This document shows, in pieces, positions 1 through 8,720 of a stretch of DNA of 64,000 nucleotides. Under the pieces are notes generated by a model. It searched no databases and was not told the origin of the DNA. It worked only from the letters and a program-made list of their open reading frames with translations. The DNA is from CAVROT01 sp963722905 (GTDB lineage Bacteria > Pseudomonadota > Alphaproteobacteria > Rhodobacterales > Rhodobacteraceae). A program made the position numbers and the translations under genes. The stretch covers positions 4,950-68,949 of the forward strand of contig CAVROT010000009.1 in the NCBI GenBank assembly GCA_963722905.1, in the 5' to 3' direction. The stretch's first letter is position 1. The number at the start of each line of letters is the position of its first letter.

Positions 1-462
1 GATCCCGTAGATCGACCAGGCGTGCAGGCCCCAGTGCAGGTTCGTGATGACCAGCGCCTCGCGCGCGGCGGCCGGCGTACCGCCCTCCATGCCCGGCGGG
101 CCGGTGAAGTGGTAGATCGGCTCGGCCGCGCCCCAGAACAGCAGACCCGCGCCCATACCGCCGGCGAACAGCATCGCGATCCACGACGCGGTGCCGAACT
201 CGGGGCGTTCGTCGTCGCGGCCCAGGCGGATGCTGCCGTAGGGGCCGAAGGCCATGTAGCCTGCGAGAATGACGAAGAGGGTGGTGATCAGCAGCCAGTA
301 CCAGCTGATTCCCGTCAGCAGGGAATCGGTGAACCCAAGCAGGGCGGATGTCATCGAATCCGGATCGACCAGCCCCCAGACGCCGATGCCCGCCACGCAG
401 ACCAGCGATATCAGGAAGACGCCGTTGAATATCCGGGGACCGTCTGATGCGGGCTCTGCCAT
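1..462 (-). CDS. BCCT family transporter, N-terminal part (cut by window edge)
   Basis: The minus strand reads open from an ATG at 460-462 to the window edge, giving 154 residues. The protein starts with a short polar tail and two hydrophobic segments, then carries the block GMGAGLLFWGAAEPIYHF, the signature of the betaine/carnitine/choline transporter family, followed by NLHWGLHAWSIYG, also typical of BCCT helices 4-5. Members are 12-TM sodium- or proton-coupled importers of quaternary-ammonium compatible solutes such as glycine betaine. The substrate cannot be assigned from this fragment. The remaining ~350 residues lie outside the window. The gene is transcribed away from the phosphatase gene to its right. 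Confidence 0.88.
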   Translation of the reverse strand, partial: MAEPASDGPRIFNGVFLISLVCVAGIGVWGLVDPDSMTSALLGFTDSLLTGISWYWLLITTLFVILAGYMAFGPYGSIRLGRDDERPEFGTASWIAMLFAGGMGAGLLFWGAAEPIYHFTGPPGMEGGTPAAAREALVITNLHWGLHAWSIYGI

Positions 463-753
463 GCGTCGATTCCTTCGTGCGGGTGTGCCTGCGTGAGTGG
501 GCCGCGCGGTCGTGTCGTCTGGCCCGACCGGCGGTGGGCGGTTCTCCATGACAATACAGCTACATCCCGATCCGTCACCCGAAAGATTAAGGCTTGGGTC
601 TCCCGCAGGTTGCCGGACGGCCGCCGGACGGCGCGAGCGCCGCTTGGGGCGGCACCGGCGCGGCGTCGTGCCCTGCAGGTGCCCGCGGCGGCGTTGTCGG
701 GCGCGCCGCCTGGTCCGCCCGTCCCGCGCGCCGCCCCTTCCGGGTGCACGCGA

Positions 754-1398
754 TCAGGACAGTGCGGCGATCAGGTCCGACAGTTCGGAATGGTCGTCGA
801 AGGTCGCATCGTGCGCGATCTCTTCGGTCTTCGCCATGCGGTAGCCGCGCGTGAAGAGGATGAAGGGCGCGCCGGCGGCCGCTGCGGTCTCGGCGTCCAC
901 TTCGCTGTCGCCGACGAACACCCCCGGCCCGCCATGCATCGCGGCCAGCGACAGGACAAGCGTGGCCGGATCGGGCTTGCGCACCGGCAGGGTGTCGCCG
1001 CCTACGATGGCGCGAAACCGGTCCGCCAGTCCGAAATGCGCCAGCACCGCCCGGGTCGGCGCTTCCGGCTTGTTGGTGCAGATCCCCAGTTCGTGGCCCT
1101 GCCCGATCAGGACGTCCAGCGTCCGGGCCACGTTCGGATAGAGCGTCGTGCGCCCGAACGCTGTCTCGTAGAGTTCGAGGAAGCGCTTCAGGACGGCGGG
1201 CCTGCGATCGGACGGGACGCCCGAGGCGTCCATCATCCCCGTGACGAACACCTCCGCCCCCCGCCCGATGAAGCGGCGCGCCGTCGTGAAATCGACGGGC
1301 GCGCCGCCGTTCGCCGTCACGGCCGCGTTTCCCGCCGCGTGGATGTCGGGTGCGCTGTCGATCAGGGTCCCGTCGAGGTCGAAGATGATGGCTGCCAT
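754..1398 (-). CDS. gph: HAD-family phosphoglycolate phosphatase
   Basis: This 214-residue protein opens with IIFDLDGTLIDSAPDI, HAD motif I with the nucleophile Asp and the acid/base Asp two residues later. Motif II Thr lies in the CTNKPEAP block, motif III Lys near VRKPDP, and motif IV is GDSEVDAETAAAAG. The helical cap between motifs I and II and the length match bacterial Gph, which dephosphorylates 2-phosphoglycolate from RuBP oxygenation or DNA repair. Related HAD phosphatases with other substrates cannot be excluded. It is divergent from the ABC transporter operon, with about 200 bases between them. Confidence 0.78.
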   Translation of the reverse strand: MAAIIFDLDGTLIDSAPDIHAAGNAAVTANGGAPVDFTTARRFIGRGAEVFVTGMMDASGVPSDRRPAVLKRFLELYETAFGRTTLYPNVARTLDVLIGQGHELGICTNKPEAPTRAVLAHFGLADRFRAIVGGDTLPVRKPDPATLVLSLAAMHGGPGVFVGDSEVDAETAAAAGAPFILFTRGYRMAKTEEIAHDATFDDHSELSDLIAALS

Positions 1399-1598
1399 GC
1401 GGTTGTATCCTCGTGGCGGGGAGTGGCGTCAACGCCACCGGTCGCGTCGCGTGGTTCCATCGTTCCGCGGCCCACCACAGGGGCGAAAGCTTGGGCGACT
1501 GCCGAGAATTTGATCTCCCGCCTGCGATTCCGGCACTAAGGCGTTGCATCGCGGCGGGCGATCGGACCATGCTCGGACCGCCGAACGGGGAGACCGGA

Positions 1599-2714
1599 GT
1601 GAAGCACAGCCAGATCGCGGCAGATGACACGTTCGTGGCGTTCGACCGCGTGCAGAAAAGCTACGACGGCGAGACGCTGGTGGTGAAGGATCTGAACCTC
1701 GCCGTCGCGCGTGGCGAGTTCCTCACGATGCTGGGCCCATCGGGCAGCGGCAAGACGACCTGTCTGATGATGCTCGCGGGGTTCGAGACGGCGACCAGCG
1801 GCGAGATCCGGCTGGACGGGCGCGAGATCAACGGCATCCCGCCCCACAAGCGCGGCATCGGGATGGTGTTCCAGAACTACGCCCTGTTCCCGCACATGAC
1901 GGTGGCCGAGAACCTCGCCTTCCCGCTGGAGGTGCGCGGGATGGGCAAGTCAGACCGCGAGGCCAAGATCGCGCGCGCGCTGGGCATGGTGCAGATGGGC
2001 GCGTTCGGGAACCGGCGCCCGGCGCAGCTGTCGGGCGGCCAGCAGCAGCGCGTGGCCCTGGCCCGCGCCCTTGTGTTCGAACCCGAGCTGGTGCTGATGG
2101 ACGAGCCCCTCGGCGCTCTCGACAAGCAGCTGCGCGAGACGCTTCAGTTCGAGATCACGCGCCTGGTGCACGAGCTTGGGATCACCACCGTCTACGTCAC
2201 GCACGACCAGACCGAGGCGCTGACCATGTCGGACCGCGTCGCGGTGTTCGACGACGGGCGGATCCAGCAGCTCGCCCCGCCCGATATCCTCTACGAGCGG
2301 CCCGAGAACGCGTTCGTCGCGCAGTTCATCGGCGAGAACAACACGCTGTCGGGCCGCGTGACCGGGATCGGCGACGGGGCCTGCACGGTGCGGCTGGACG
2401 ACGGGTCGATCATCGACGCCGTGCCGGTCAACGTCGATGCCGTGGGCGACCGCACGACCGTGTCGATCCGCCCCGAGCGGGTCGAGTTCAAGCCCGAGCG
2501 TCTGGCTGCGATGGAGCACACGCTGGAGGCGGAGGTGATGGAGTTCATCTACATGGGCGACACGTTCCGCACCCGGCTGCGCGTCGCCGGATCGGACGAT
2601 TTCGTGATGAAGTGCCGCAATGCGCCGGGGCAGCAGCGCCTCGCCCCCGGCGAGACGGTGCGCATCGGCTGGCTGCCCGAGGATTGCCGCGCGCTGGACG
2701 CCACCGCCGGCTAG
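1599..2714 (+). CDS. ABC transporter ATP-binding protein, PotA-like
   Basis: The protein is a cytoplasmic ATPase subunit for the two permeases encoded downstream. Motifs visible in order are Walker A GPSGSGKTT, Q-loop MVFQNYALFPHM, signature LSGGQQQRVALARAL, Walker B LVLMDEPLGALD and the H-loop YVTHDQTEA. A TOBE-type regulatory domain fills the C-terminal ~120 residues (SIRPERVEF). The frame is open from 1413, but the upstream residues are not conserved-looking. I prefer the GTG at 1599 because GGGGAG lies just 5' of it; the ATG at 1569 is the alternative. Length from GTG is 371 residues, normal for PotA/FbpC-type ATPases. It is the first gene of a six-gene plus-strand operon. The substrate is inferred to be a polyamine or related amine. 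Confidence 0.88.
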   Translation: MKHSQIAADDTFVAFDRVQKSYDGETLVVKDLNLAVARGEFLTMLGPSGSGKTTCLMMLAGFETATSGEIRLDGREINGIPPHKRGIGMVFQNYALFPHMTVAENLAFPLEVRGMGKSDREAKIARALGMVQMGAFGNRRPAQLSGGQQQRVALARALVFEPELVLMDEPLGALDKQLRETLQFEITRLVHELGITTVYVTHDQTEALTMSDRVAVFDDGRIQQLAPPDILYERPENAFVAQFIGENNTLSGRVTGIGDGACTVRLDDGSIIDAVPVNVDAVGDRTTVSIRPERVEFKPERLAAMEHTLEAEVMEFIYMGDTFRTRLRVAGSDDFVMKCRNAPGQQRLAPGETVRIGWLPEDCRALDATAG

Positions 2715-2822
2715 GCGCGCAAACCGATGTCCAGGCCACGTGCCCTGGCCGCAGTGACGCAAGGCGCCGGGTCCGCGGTGCCTGCGATCCACATAACCGA
2801 CGGACCGACAGGGAGATAGAGA

Positions 2823-3896
2823 ATGCGATTGAAGACAGTATTGATGGCCACCGCACTGGGCGGGTTCGCGACCGGCGCCATGGCGCAGGAAGTGACCGTG
2901 ATGTCCTGGGGCGGCGCCTACACCAAGAGCCAGGTCGAGGCCTACCACAAGCCCTTCACCGAGCAGACGGGCATCACCGTCAACTCGGTCGACGCCGACA
3001 ACCCCGCGACCCCGATCAAGGCCCAGGTCGAGGCCGGCAACGTCACCGTCGACGTGGCCGACGTCGAGACGGCGGATGCCGTGCGCCTGTGCGACGAGGG
3101 GCTGCTGGAAGAGATCGACATCTCGACCCTGCCCGCCGCTCCCGACGGCACCCCCGCCGCCGACGATTTCATCGAGGGCAGCTACAACGACTGCGCCATC
3201 GGGTCGATCGTGTGGAGCCAGATCTTCGCCTACAACACCGAAGCCGTGGAGGGCGAGCCCACGTCGGCCGCCGACTTCTTCGACCTCGAGACGTACCCGG
3301 GCAAGCGCGGCCTGCGCAAGAACGCCAAGGCCCTTCTGGAGTTCGCGCTGATGGCCGACGGCGTGCCCGCGGCCGAGGTCTACGACATGCTCGACACCGA
3401 CGAGGGCGTGGACCGGGCCTTCGCCAAGCTCGACACGATCAAGGACGAGGTCGTCTGGTGGGAGGCCGGTGCGCAGCCGCCGCAGCTTCTTGCCGATGGC
3501 GAGGTGGTGATGTCGGCGGCCTACAACGGGCGTATCTTCAACGCGGCCGTGGACGAGGGCCAGCCGTTCGAGATCGTCTGGGACGGCCAGATCCTGGACT
3601 TCGACATGTTCGTCGTGCCGCGCGGCGCGCCCAACAAGGAGGAGGCGCTGGAGTTCATCAAGTTCTCCACCGACACGCAGCGCCTTGCGGACCAGGCCAA
3701 GTGGATCAGCTACGGACCGACCCGCGCGTCCTCGGCCCCGCTTGTGGGCATGTTCCAGGACGGCAAGACCGAGATGGGCCCGCAGATGCCGACCGCCGAG
3801 GCCAACATGGGCAACGCGCTGGTGTCGAACGTGGAGTTCTGGACCGACCGCGACGCCGAGCTGAACGAGCGCTTCAACGCCTGGCTCGCCCAGTAA
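2823..3896 (+). CDS. ABC transporter substrate-binding protein, PotD/PotF type
   Basis: This 357-residue periplasmic binding protein begins with a clear Sec signal peptide (basic MRLK, hydrophobic core, cleavage after GAMA-Q). The mature N-terminus EVTVMSWGGAYTKSQVEA is characteristic of the spermidine/putrescine-type solute-binding family (SBP_bac_8). A GGGAGATAGAG ribosome site precedes the ATG. It lies about 110 bases after the ATPase gene and before the DUF1330 gene. Polyamines are the best family-level guess, but opine, aminophosphonate and small-acid binders share the fold, so the ligand is unassigned. Confidence 0.88.
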   Translation: MRLKTVLMATALGGFATGAMAQEVTVMSWGGAYTKSQVEAYHKPFTEQTGITVNSVDADNPATPIKAQVEAGNVTVDVADVETADAVRLCDEGLLEEIDISTLPAAPDGTPAADDFIEGSYNDCAIGSIVWSQIFAYNTEAVEGEPTSAADFFDLETYPGKRGLRKNAKALLEFALMADGVPAAEVYDMLDTDEGVDRAFAKLDTIKDEVVWWEAGAQPPQLLADGEVVMSAAYNGRIFNAAVDEGQPFEIVWDGQILDFDMFVVPRGAPNKEEALEFIKFSTDTQRLADQAKWISYGPTRASSAPLVGMFQDGKTEMGPQMPTAEANMGNALVSNVEFWTDRDAELNERFNAWLAQ

Positions 3897-4019
3897 CGAC
3901 GAGACGGGTGGCGGCGCCCTGCGGTGCCGCCACCTTCACGCTGCGGACGGGGCACGGACCCCACGTCATCGCCGGCGAAGCCGGGCCGCATCGACCGCCA
4001 TTCCACGAGGGGACGCGCC

Positions 4020-4310
4020 ATGCCGAAGGGCTACATCATCGGTCACATCACGGTCACGAACCCCGAGGCCTACAAGGAATACGTGGAGCGCGACACGCCC
4101 GTGCTCGAAGGCTACGGCGGGCGCTTCATCGTGCGCGGCGGCCGGTCCGAGGCGCCCGAAGGCCCCATGAAGGACCGCCACGTGGTGATCGAGTTCGACA
4201 GCTTCGAGGCCGCGCGCACCGCCTACCACTCGCCCGGGTACCAGGCGCTGGTTCACCTGCGCACCGAGAACTCCGATAGCGAGATCCTGCTGGTCGAGGG
4301 CGCCGGGTGA
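4020..4310 (+). CDS. DUF1330 domain-containing protein
   Basis: The 96-residue protein MPKGYIIGHITVTNPEAYK... matches the DUF1330 pattern: an N-terminal beta strand, the conserved NPEAYKEY segment, a central FIVRGG block, then EFDSFEAARTAYHSPGYQ near the C-terminus. The fold is a dimeric alpha-beta barrel, and no enzymatic role is established for the family. The ATG at 4020 has GAGGGG 8-9 bases upstream. Its stop overlaps the permease start by four bases (GTGA), so it is translationally coupled into the ABC operon. A role acting on the transported compound is inference only. Confidence 0.85.
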   Translation: MPKGYIIGHITVTNPEAYKEYVERDTPVLEGYGGRFIVRGGRSEAPEGPMKDRHVVIEFDSFEAARTAYHSPGYQALVHLRTENSDSEILLVEGAG

Positions 4311-5659
4311 GCGACGCGACCGCCCCGGGTCGTCCCGCGCCCGCCGACCCGCACGTCGCCGCCGTGACGGGCGCTTCGGGGGTCGGCGACGGGACGCTGC
4401 GCACCGCGGACGGGCGCCCGCTGAAGGCCGCGCTCGCCTCGGCCCAGGGGCGCGCCCGGCGCCGGGCGTTCCTGCTGGTCGCGCCGCTGCTGGCGCTGGT
4501 CCTGCTGACATTCGTCATACCCATCGGCCAGTTGCTGCACCAGTCGGTCTACAACCCCGGCTTCGTCGAGCATCAGGACGTCATCTCGCGCGAGCGGACG
4601 CCGATCATGGTGAACCTGCGCGCGTGGTTCGACGCCAACCCGCCCGGCACCGTCCCGGACGAGGCCGCCTTCGAGGCGCTGCACGCCGACCTCATCGGGC
4701 TGGACGAGGTGCGCGCCGCGGGGATGGCGGGCACGCGGATCAACTACGACCTCAGCGGGTCGCGGTCCCTCTTCACCAAGTCCGCGCGCCGGGCCGAGGA
4801 CATGGAGCCGCCCTACCGCGCGGCGCTGCTGGACGTGGACGAGGACTGGGCCGACCCCAAGCTCTGGGCCGTCATGCGCAACGCGTCGAATGCCTATACC
4901 GCCAGCTTCTACCTGGCGGCGCTGGACCGGACCCGCGACGTGGACGGCAACGTGGTGCGGGTGCCCGAAAGGGGTGCCATCTACGTGACGCTTTTTACGC
5001 GGACGCTGGTGCTGTCGCTGCTCATCACCTTCCTGACGTTCCTGCTGGGCTATCCGGTGGCGCATCTGCTGGCGACGCTGCCGCTGCGCCATTCCAACCT
5101 GCTGATGATCTTCGTGCTGCTGCCCTTCTGGACGTCGCTGCTGGTGCGCACGACAAGCTGGATGGTCATGCTGCAATCGCAGGGCGTGGTGAACGACGCG
5201 CTGGTGGCGACGGGGGCCATATCGGACGGCAACCGCATCCAGATGATGTACAACCAGACCGGCACCATCATCGCGATGACGCACATCCTGCTGCCGTTCA
5301 TGATCCTGCCGCTCTATTCCGTCATGCGGCCGATCAACCCAAGCTACGTGCGCGCCGCCCGGTCTCTGGGCGCGACAAGCTGGACCGCGTTCCGACGCGT
5401 CTATTTCCCGCAGACGGTGCCCGGCATCGGGGCGGGCGCGCTGCTCGTCTTCATCCTCGCCGTTGGTTATTACATCACGCCGGCGCTGGTGGGCGGGGCG
5501 GACGGGCAGCTGGTCAGCAACCTCATCGCGTTCCACATGACCAAGTCGCTGAACTGGTCTTTGGCCGCGGCACTCGCCTCTCTGCTGCTGGGCGGCATCC
5601 TGATCCTCTACTGGCTCTACGACCGGCTGGTTGGGATCGACAACCTCAAGCTGGGGTAG
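4307..5659 (+). CDS. ABC transporter permease, PotB-like, with long periplasmic insert
   Basis: This inner-membrane permease subunit starts at the GTG overlapping the preceding stop. It has a ~50-residue cytoplasmic tail, TM1 near residues 65-85, then a ~140-residue hydrophilic stretch before the next TM. Five more TMs follow with the EAA-type loop RAARSLGATSWTAFRRVYFPQ that docks on the ATPase. At 450 residues it is well above the ~290 of classical PotB; the excess is the tail plus the periplasmic insert. Similar enlarged permeases occur in polyamine-type ABC systems of alphaproteobacteria. It pairs with the permease at 5951-6862. Confidence 0.86.
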   Translation: MSDATAPGRPAPADPHVAAVTGASGVGDGTLRTADGRPLKAALASAQGRARRRAFLLVAPLLALVLLTFVIPIGQLLHQSVYNPGFVEHQDVISRERTPIMVNLRAWFDANPPGTVPDEAAFEALHADLIGLDEVRAAGMAGTRINYDLSGSRSLFTKSARRAEDMEPPYRAALLDVDEDWADPKLWAVMRNASNAYTASFYLAALDRTRDVDGNVVRVPERGAIYVTLFTRTLVLSLLITFLTFLLGYPVAHLLATLPLRHSNLLMIFVLLPFWTSLLVRTTSWMVMLQSQGVVNDALVATGAISDGNRIQMMYNQTGTIIAMTHILLPFMILPLYSVMRPINPSYVRAARSLGATSWTAFRRVYFPQTVPGIGAGALLVFILAVGYYITPALVGGADGQLVSNLIAFHMTKSLNWSLAAALASLLLGGILILYWLYDRLVGIDNLKLG

Positions 5660-5663
5660 GGCG

Positions 5664-5951
5664 ATGGCGCGCGGCACGGCGGTGGGGACCACGCTGATCG
5701 AGGACGCGCGCGTGCGCGTGACGCGGTTCGACTTCGCCCCCGGGGACGAGACGGGCTGGCACGTCCATCCGTGCGACTACGTCATCACCGCCGTCACCGA
5801 TTGCACGATGCGGGTCGAGGCGCCGGATGGCGAGGCGCGAACCGTCACCGTGCCCGGCGGGTCGGCCTACCGCCGGGACGCTGGCGTGCGGCACAACGTG
5901 GTCAACGCCGGCGCGGCCGCGATGACCTTCATCGAAGTGGAGCTGTTCTGA
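5664..5951 (+). CDS. Small cupin-domain protein
   Basis: The 95-residue protein is a single cupin beta-barrel. It contains PGDETGWHVHPCDYVI, a cupin motif 1 with the two His ligands, and a later RRDAGVRHNVVNAG segment with the third His of motif 2. One-barrel cupins bind a divalent metal and may be isomerases, dioxygenases or ligand sensors; the activity is not determined here. It lies between the two permease genes: ATG at 5664 begins 5 bases after the first permease stop, and its TGA overlaps the next ATG by one base. That placement suggests a role tied to the transported molecule. Confidence 0.82.
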   Translation: MARGTAVGTTLIEDARVRVTRFDFAPGDETGWHVHPCDYVITAVTDCTMRVEAPDGEARTVTVPGGSAYRRDAGVRHNVVNAGAAAMTFIEVELF

Positions 5952-6862
5952 TGGCGCTTCCGATACATGCCTCGCGGCTGGAGCGGGCTTGGCACTGGGC
6001 CTACCTCGCCATCTGCGTGGCGATCTTCTTCTTCCTCATCGCGCCGATCCTGGTGGTCATCCCGCTCAGCTTCAACGCCGAGCCCTACTTCACCTTCACC
6101 GAGAAGATGCTGTCGTTCGATCCCACCGGCTATTCGACCCGCTGGTACGACGCACTGCTGACCTTCGGCATGGACCGGGCGTCCGGCGCGCGGGACGCCA
6201 GCTGGTGGGCCGACGCCTGGGCGAACTCGGCCTGGATCAACGCGGCCAAGAACAGCGTCATCATCGGCTTCTTCTCGACCATCCTCGCCACGGTGCTGGG
6301 CACGCTGGCCGCGCTGGGCCTCAGCCGGCCCGAGATGCCGGCCCGCCGGGCGATCATGGCGATCCTCATCTCGCCCATGATCGTGCCCATCATCATCACC
6401 GCAACGGGGCTCTTCTTCTTCTATTCGGCGACGGGGCTGGCCAACACCTACGTCGGCATCGTCATGGCGCACGCGACGCTGGGCATCCCCTTCGTCATCA
6501 TCACCGTGACGGCGACGCTGGTGGGCTTCGACCATTCGCTAACGCGCGCGGCGGCGTCGCTGGGGGCCAACCCGCGCACGACGTTCTTCCGCGTGACCAT
6601 GCCGCTCATCACGCCGGGCATCGTGTCCGGTGCGCTCTTCGCCTTCGTGACGTCCTTCGACGAGGTGGTCGTGGTCCTCTTCGTCGCGGCGCACGACCAG
6701 CAGACGATCCCGCGCCAGATGTGGAACGGCATCCGCGAGCAGATCAGCCCCGCCATCCTGGCCGTCGCGACGGTGCTGGTGGTGGTGTCGATCCTGCTGC
6801 TCGCCACGGTCGAGCTGCTGCGCCGCCGCTCCGAACGCCTGCGGGGCCTATCGCCGGGCTGA
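5951..6862 (+). CDS. ABC transporter permease, PotC-like
   Basis: This is the second membrane subunit of the ABC importer, 303 residues with six predicted TMs. The first is LAICVAIFFFLIAPILVVIP. The EAA loop RAAASLGANPRTTFFRVTMPL near residue 200 couples to the ATPase, and the DEVVVVLFVAA stretch is typical of PotC/YdcV permeases. The start ATG overlaps the cupin stop by one base (TGATG). A ~45-residue periplasmic insert follows TM1 and resembles the enlarged partner permease. It is the last gene of the operon; the next gene converges on it. Confidence 0.88.
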   Translation: MALPIHASRLERAWHWAYLAICVAIFFFLIAPILVVIPLSFNAEPYFTFTEKMLSFDPTGYSTRWYDALLTFGMDRASGARDASWWADAWANSAWINAAKNSVIIGFFSTILATVLGTLAALGLSRPEMPARRAIMAILISPMIVPIIITATGLFFFYSATGLANTYVGIVMAHATLGIPFVIITVTATLVGFDHSLTRAAASLGANPRTTFFRVTMPLITPGIVSGALFAFVTSFDEVVVVLFVAAHDQQTIPRQMWNGIREQISPAILAVATVLVVVSILLLATVELLRRRSERLRGLSPG

Positions 6863-6879
6863 GGCATGGGCCGGTTGCG

Positions 6880-7809
6880 CTAGGGCAGGATCAGCAGCCA
6901 CAGCCAGACGGTGGCCAGCGACGCGGCCGTGCCGACCAGCACGCCCGAGGCGGCGACGCGGCGGGCGCTGCCGTACATGTTGGCGAAGATGTAGGTGTTC
7001 ACGCCGGGCGCCATCGCCGCCGTCAGCACCGCGGCGCGCAGGGCGTCCACCGAGAGACCGACGGCGCGCCCCAGCCCGTATGTGATCGTCGGGTGGACGA
7101 CCAGCGATGCGGCGCAGACCCACAGGATCGCACGCATGTCGCCCTCGGGGCGGTAGCGGACCAGCAGCCCGCCCAGGCCGAAGAGCGCGGCAGGCAGGGC
7201 GGCGCGCACCATCAGGTCCACCGCATCGGTCAGCGCGGACGGCAGCGCCACGCCCGACAGGTTCACCGCGAACCCCGCGCCGATGCCGATGACCAGCGCG
7301 TTGCGGAACATCGCGCGGGCCAGTTTTGGCGCCAGCCCGGCCAGTCCGGTGCCGCGCGACCGTACCACCTCCATCGCGGTGATGCCGACGAGGTAGCAGA
7401 ACGGCGCGTGCACGGCGACGATGGCATAGTTGAACCGCAGCGCATCGGTGCCGAAGGCGCGTTCCGAGATTGGCAGGCCCAGCAGGACCGAGTTCGAGAA
7501 AAGCCCGCAGAACCCGATCGCCACCGCGTCCGGCCAGTCGCGCCCGAACACGTAGCGCCCGCCCAGCAGCCCGAAGGCGAAGCCCGACAGCGCGCCGGCA
7601 TAGAAGGTGCCCAGCAGCGCGGCATCGAACTCCTGGCCCAGGTCCAGCGTCGATATGGCCCGGAACAGCAGGCAGGGAATAGCGAAGTTCTGCGTGAAGC
7701 GCATCAGCGCGTCGGCGGAATCGGCCGTGAACCAGCCGCGCCAGACGGCGAGGTAGCCGAAGCCGATGACCAGGAAGACCGGCAGGATGACGTCGAGCAG
7801 GGCGCTCAT
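6880..7809 (-). CDS. AEC-family (auxin efflux carrier-like) transporter
   Basis: The 309-residue protein has about ten hydrophobic segments arranged as two five-helix halves. It begins MSALLDVILPVFLVIGFGYL, the usual opening of bacterial AEC carriers (YfdV/MdcF type), and contains the conserved NSVLLGLPI block and the C-terminal MAPGVNTYIFANMY block. Members export or import small organic acids such as malonate or malate; the substrate is not predictable. The start chosen is the ATG at 7809; the reading frame extends further upstream but with no family-like sequence. It is convergent with the ABC operon, leaving only 17 bases between stops. Confidence 0.85.
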   Translation of the reverse strand: MSALLDVILPVFLVIGFGYLAVWRGWFTADSADALMRFTQNFAIPCLLFRAISTLDLGQEFDAALLGTFYAGALSGFAFGLLGGRYVFGRDWPDAVAIGFCGLFSNSVLLGLPISERAFGTDALRFNYAIVAVHAPFCYLVGITAMEVVRSRGTGLAGLAPKLARAMFRNALVIGIGAGFAVNLSGVALPSALTDAVDLMVRAALPAALFGLGGLLVRYRPEGDMRAILWVCAASLVVHPTITYGLGRAVGLSVDALRAAVLTAAMAPGVNTYIFANMYGSARRVAASGVLVGTAASLATVWLWLLILP

Positions 7810-7922
7810 GCTGGCGTCGTCGCGCCATCGGGCCGGTCCGCGACGTCGCGCCAGGCGGGTCGGCGCCGGCGGGGTTCGGCCCGCGTGACGCGCCCGGTCT
7901 TCAAGCGCTCGGAGCCCGGTGG

Positions 7923-8720
7923 TCAATCATCCAGTGTCAGGACCATGCCGTCATGCGCGGGCGTCACGTTGTCCGGCGTTTCCGCCACCAGCGTATCGTG
8001 GTCCAGGTCGATGTGCATGTTGGTCAGGACCGCGCGGCGCGGTGCGGCGCGGGCGATCCAGTCCAGCGTCATCGCCAGATGCGCGTGGCTGGGGTGCGGA
8101 TCGCGGCGCAGGGCGTCGACGATCCAGATATCGAGGTCCATCAGATGGGGCCAGGCCGCGTCGGGCAGGTCCGATACGTCGGGTAGGTAGGCCAGCCCGC
8201 CGATGCGGAACCCCAGCGCATCGATGCCGCCATGCGCGACGGTGAAGGGGGTGAAGATCAGCGCGCCGCCGGCACCCGTCACCGTGACCGGGCCGTCGAT
8301 GGTGTTCATGTCGAGGATCGGCGGGTAGGACGACCCCTCGGGCTGCTTGAACGCATAGCCGAACCGCGTCTCCAGCGACTGCCGCGTCTCGGGATCGGCC
8401 CAGACGGGCAGGCGGTGGCGCATGTTGAAGACGATCATGCGCAGGTCGTCGATGCCGTGGACGTGGTCGGCATGGGCGTGGGTCCAGAGCACCGCGTCCA
8501 GCGTCCCGACGCCGGCGTCCAGCATCTGCGCGCGCAGGTCCGGCGAGGTGTCGATCAGCGCGCGGGTGGTGCCTGCGTCCGTCACCCGTTCGGCCAGCAG
8601 GGCGCAGCGCCGGCGGGCGTTGCGCGGGTTCGCGGGATCGCAGGCGCCCCAGTGGCCGCCCAGGCGCGGCACGCCGCCCGAGGATCCGCAGCCCAGCACG
8701 GTGAAACGCAGCTGCGCCAT
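7923..8720 (-). CDS. MBL-fold metallohydrolase (PhnP/RNase Z-like phosphodiesterase family)
   Basis: This 265-residue hydrolase carries the metallo-beta-lactamase metal motif THAHADHVHGIDD (HxHxDH) about residue 75. Further metal-binding His/Asp lie in TVAHGG and in the C-terminal THLDLDHD-like region, seen here as NMHIDLDHDTL. The opening FTVLGCGSSGGVPR is typical of the branch that includes PhnP, the phosphoribosyl 1,2-cyclic phosphate phosphodiesterase. No phn genes are nearby, so the phosphonate role is not supported here. Its start overlaps the tatD stop by one base (TGATG), making it the last gene of the tmk-holB-tatD operon. Confidence 0.85.
   Translation of the reverse strand: MAQLRFTVLGCGSSGGVPRLGGHWGACDPANPRNARRRCALLAERVTDAGTTRALIDTSPDLRAQMLDAGVGTLDAVLWTHAHADHVHGIDDLRMIVFNMRHRLPVWADPETRQSLETRFGYAFKQPEGSSYPPILDMNTIDGPVTVTGAGGALIFTPFTVAHGGIDALGFRIGGLAYLPDVSDLPDAAWPHLMDLDIWIVDALRRDPHPSHAHLAMTLDWIARAAPRRAVLTNMHIDLDHDTLVAETPDNVTPAHDGMVLTLDD

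Noticed and set aside
463..753. Possible small genes between the BCCT and phosphatase genes
   Set aside because: Frames are open on both strands only because of high GC; no ribosome site or protein-like pattern is seen.
1413..1598. Upstream extension of the ABC ATPase
   Set aside because: The extra residues do not resemble the family N-terminus, while GGGGAG before the GTG at 1599 supports a later start.
2612..4279. A 555-residue plus-strand frame across the binding-protein gene
   Set aside because: It is a different frame from the signal-peptide-bearing PotD/F-type protein and is Arg-rich with no motif.
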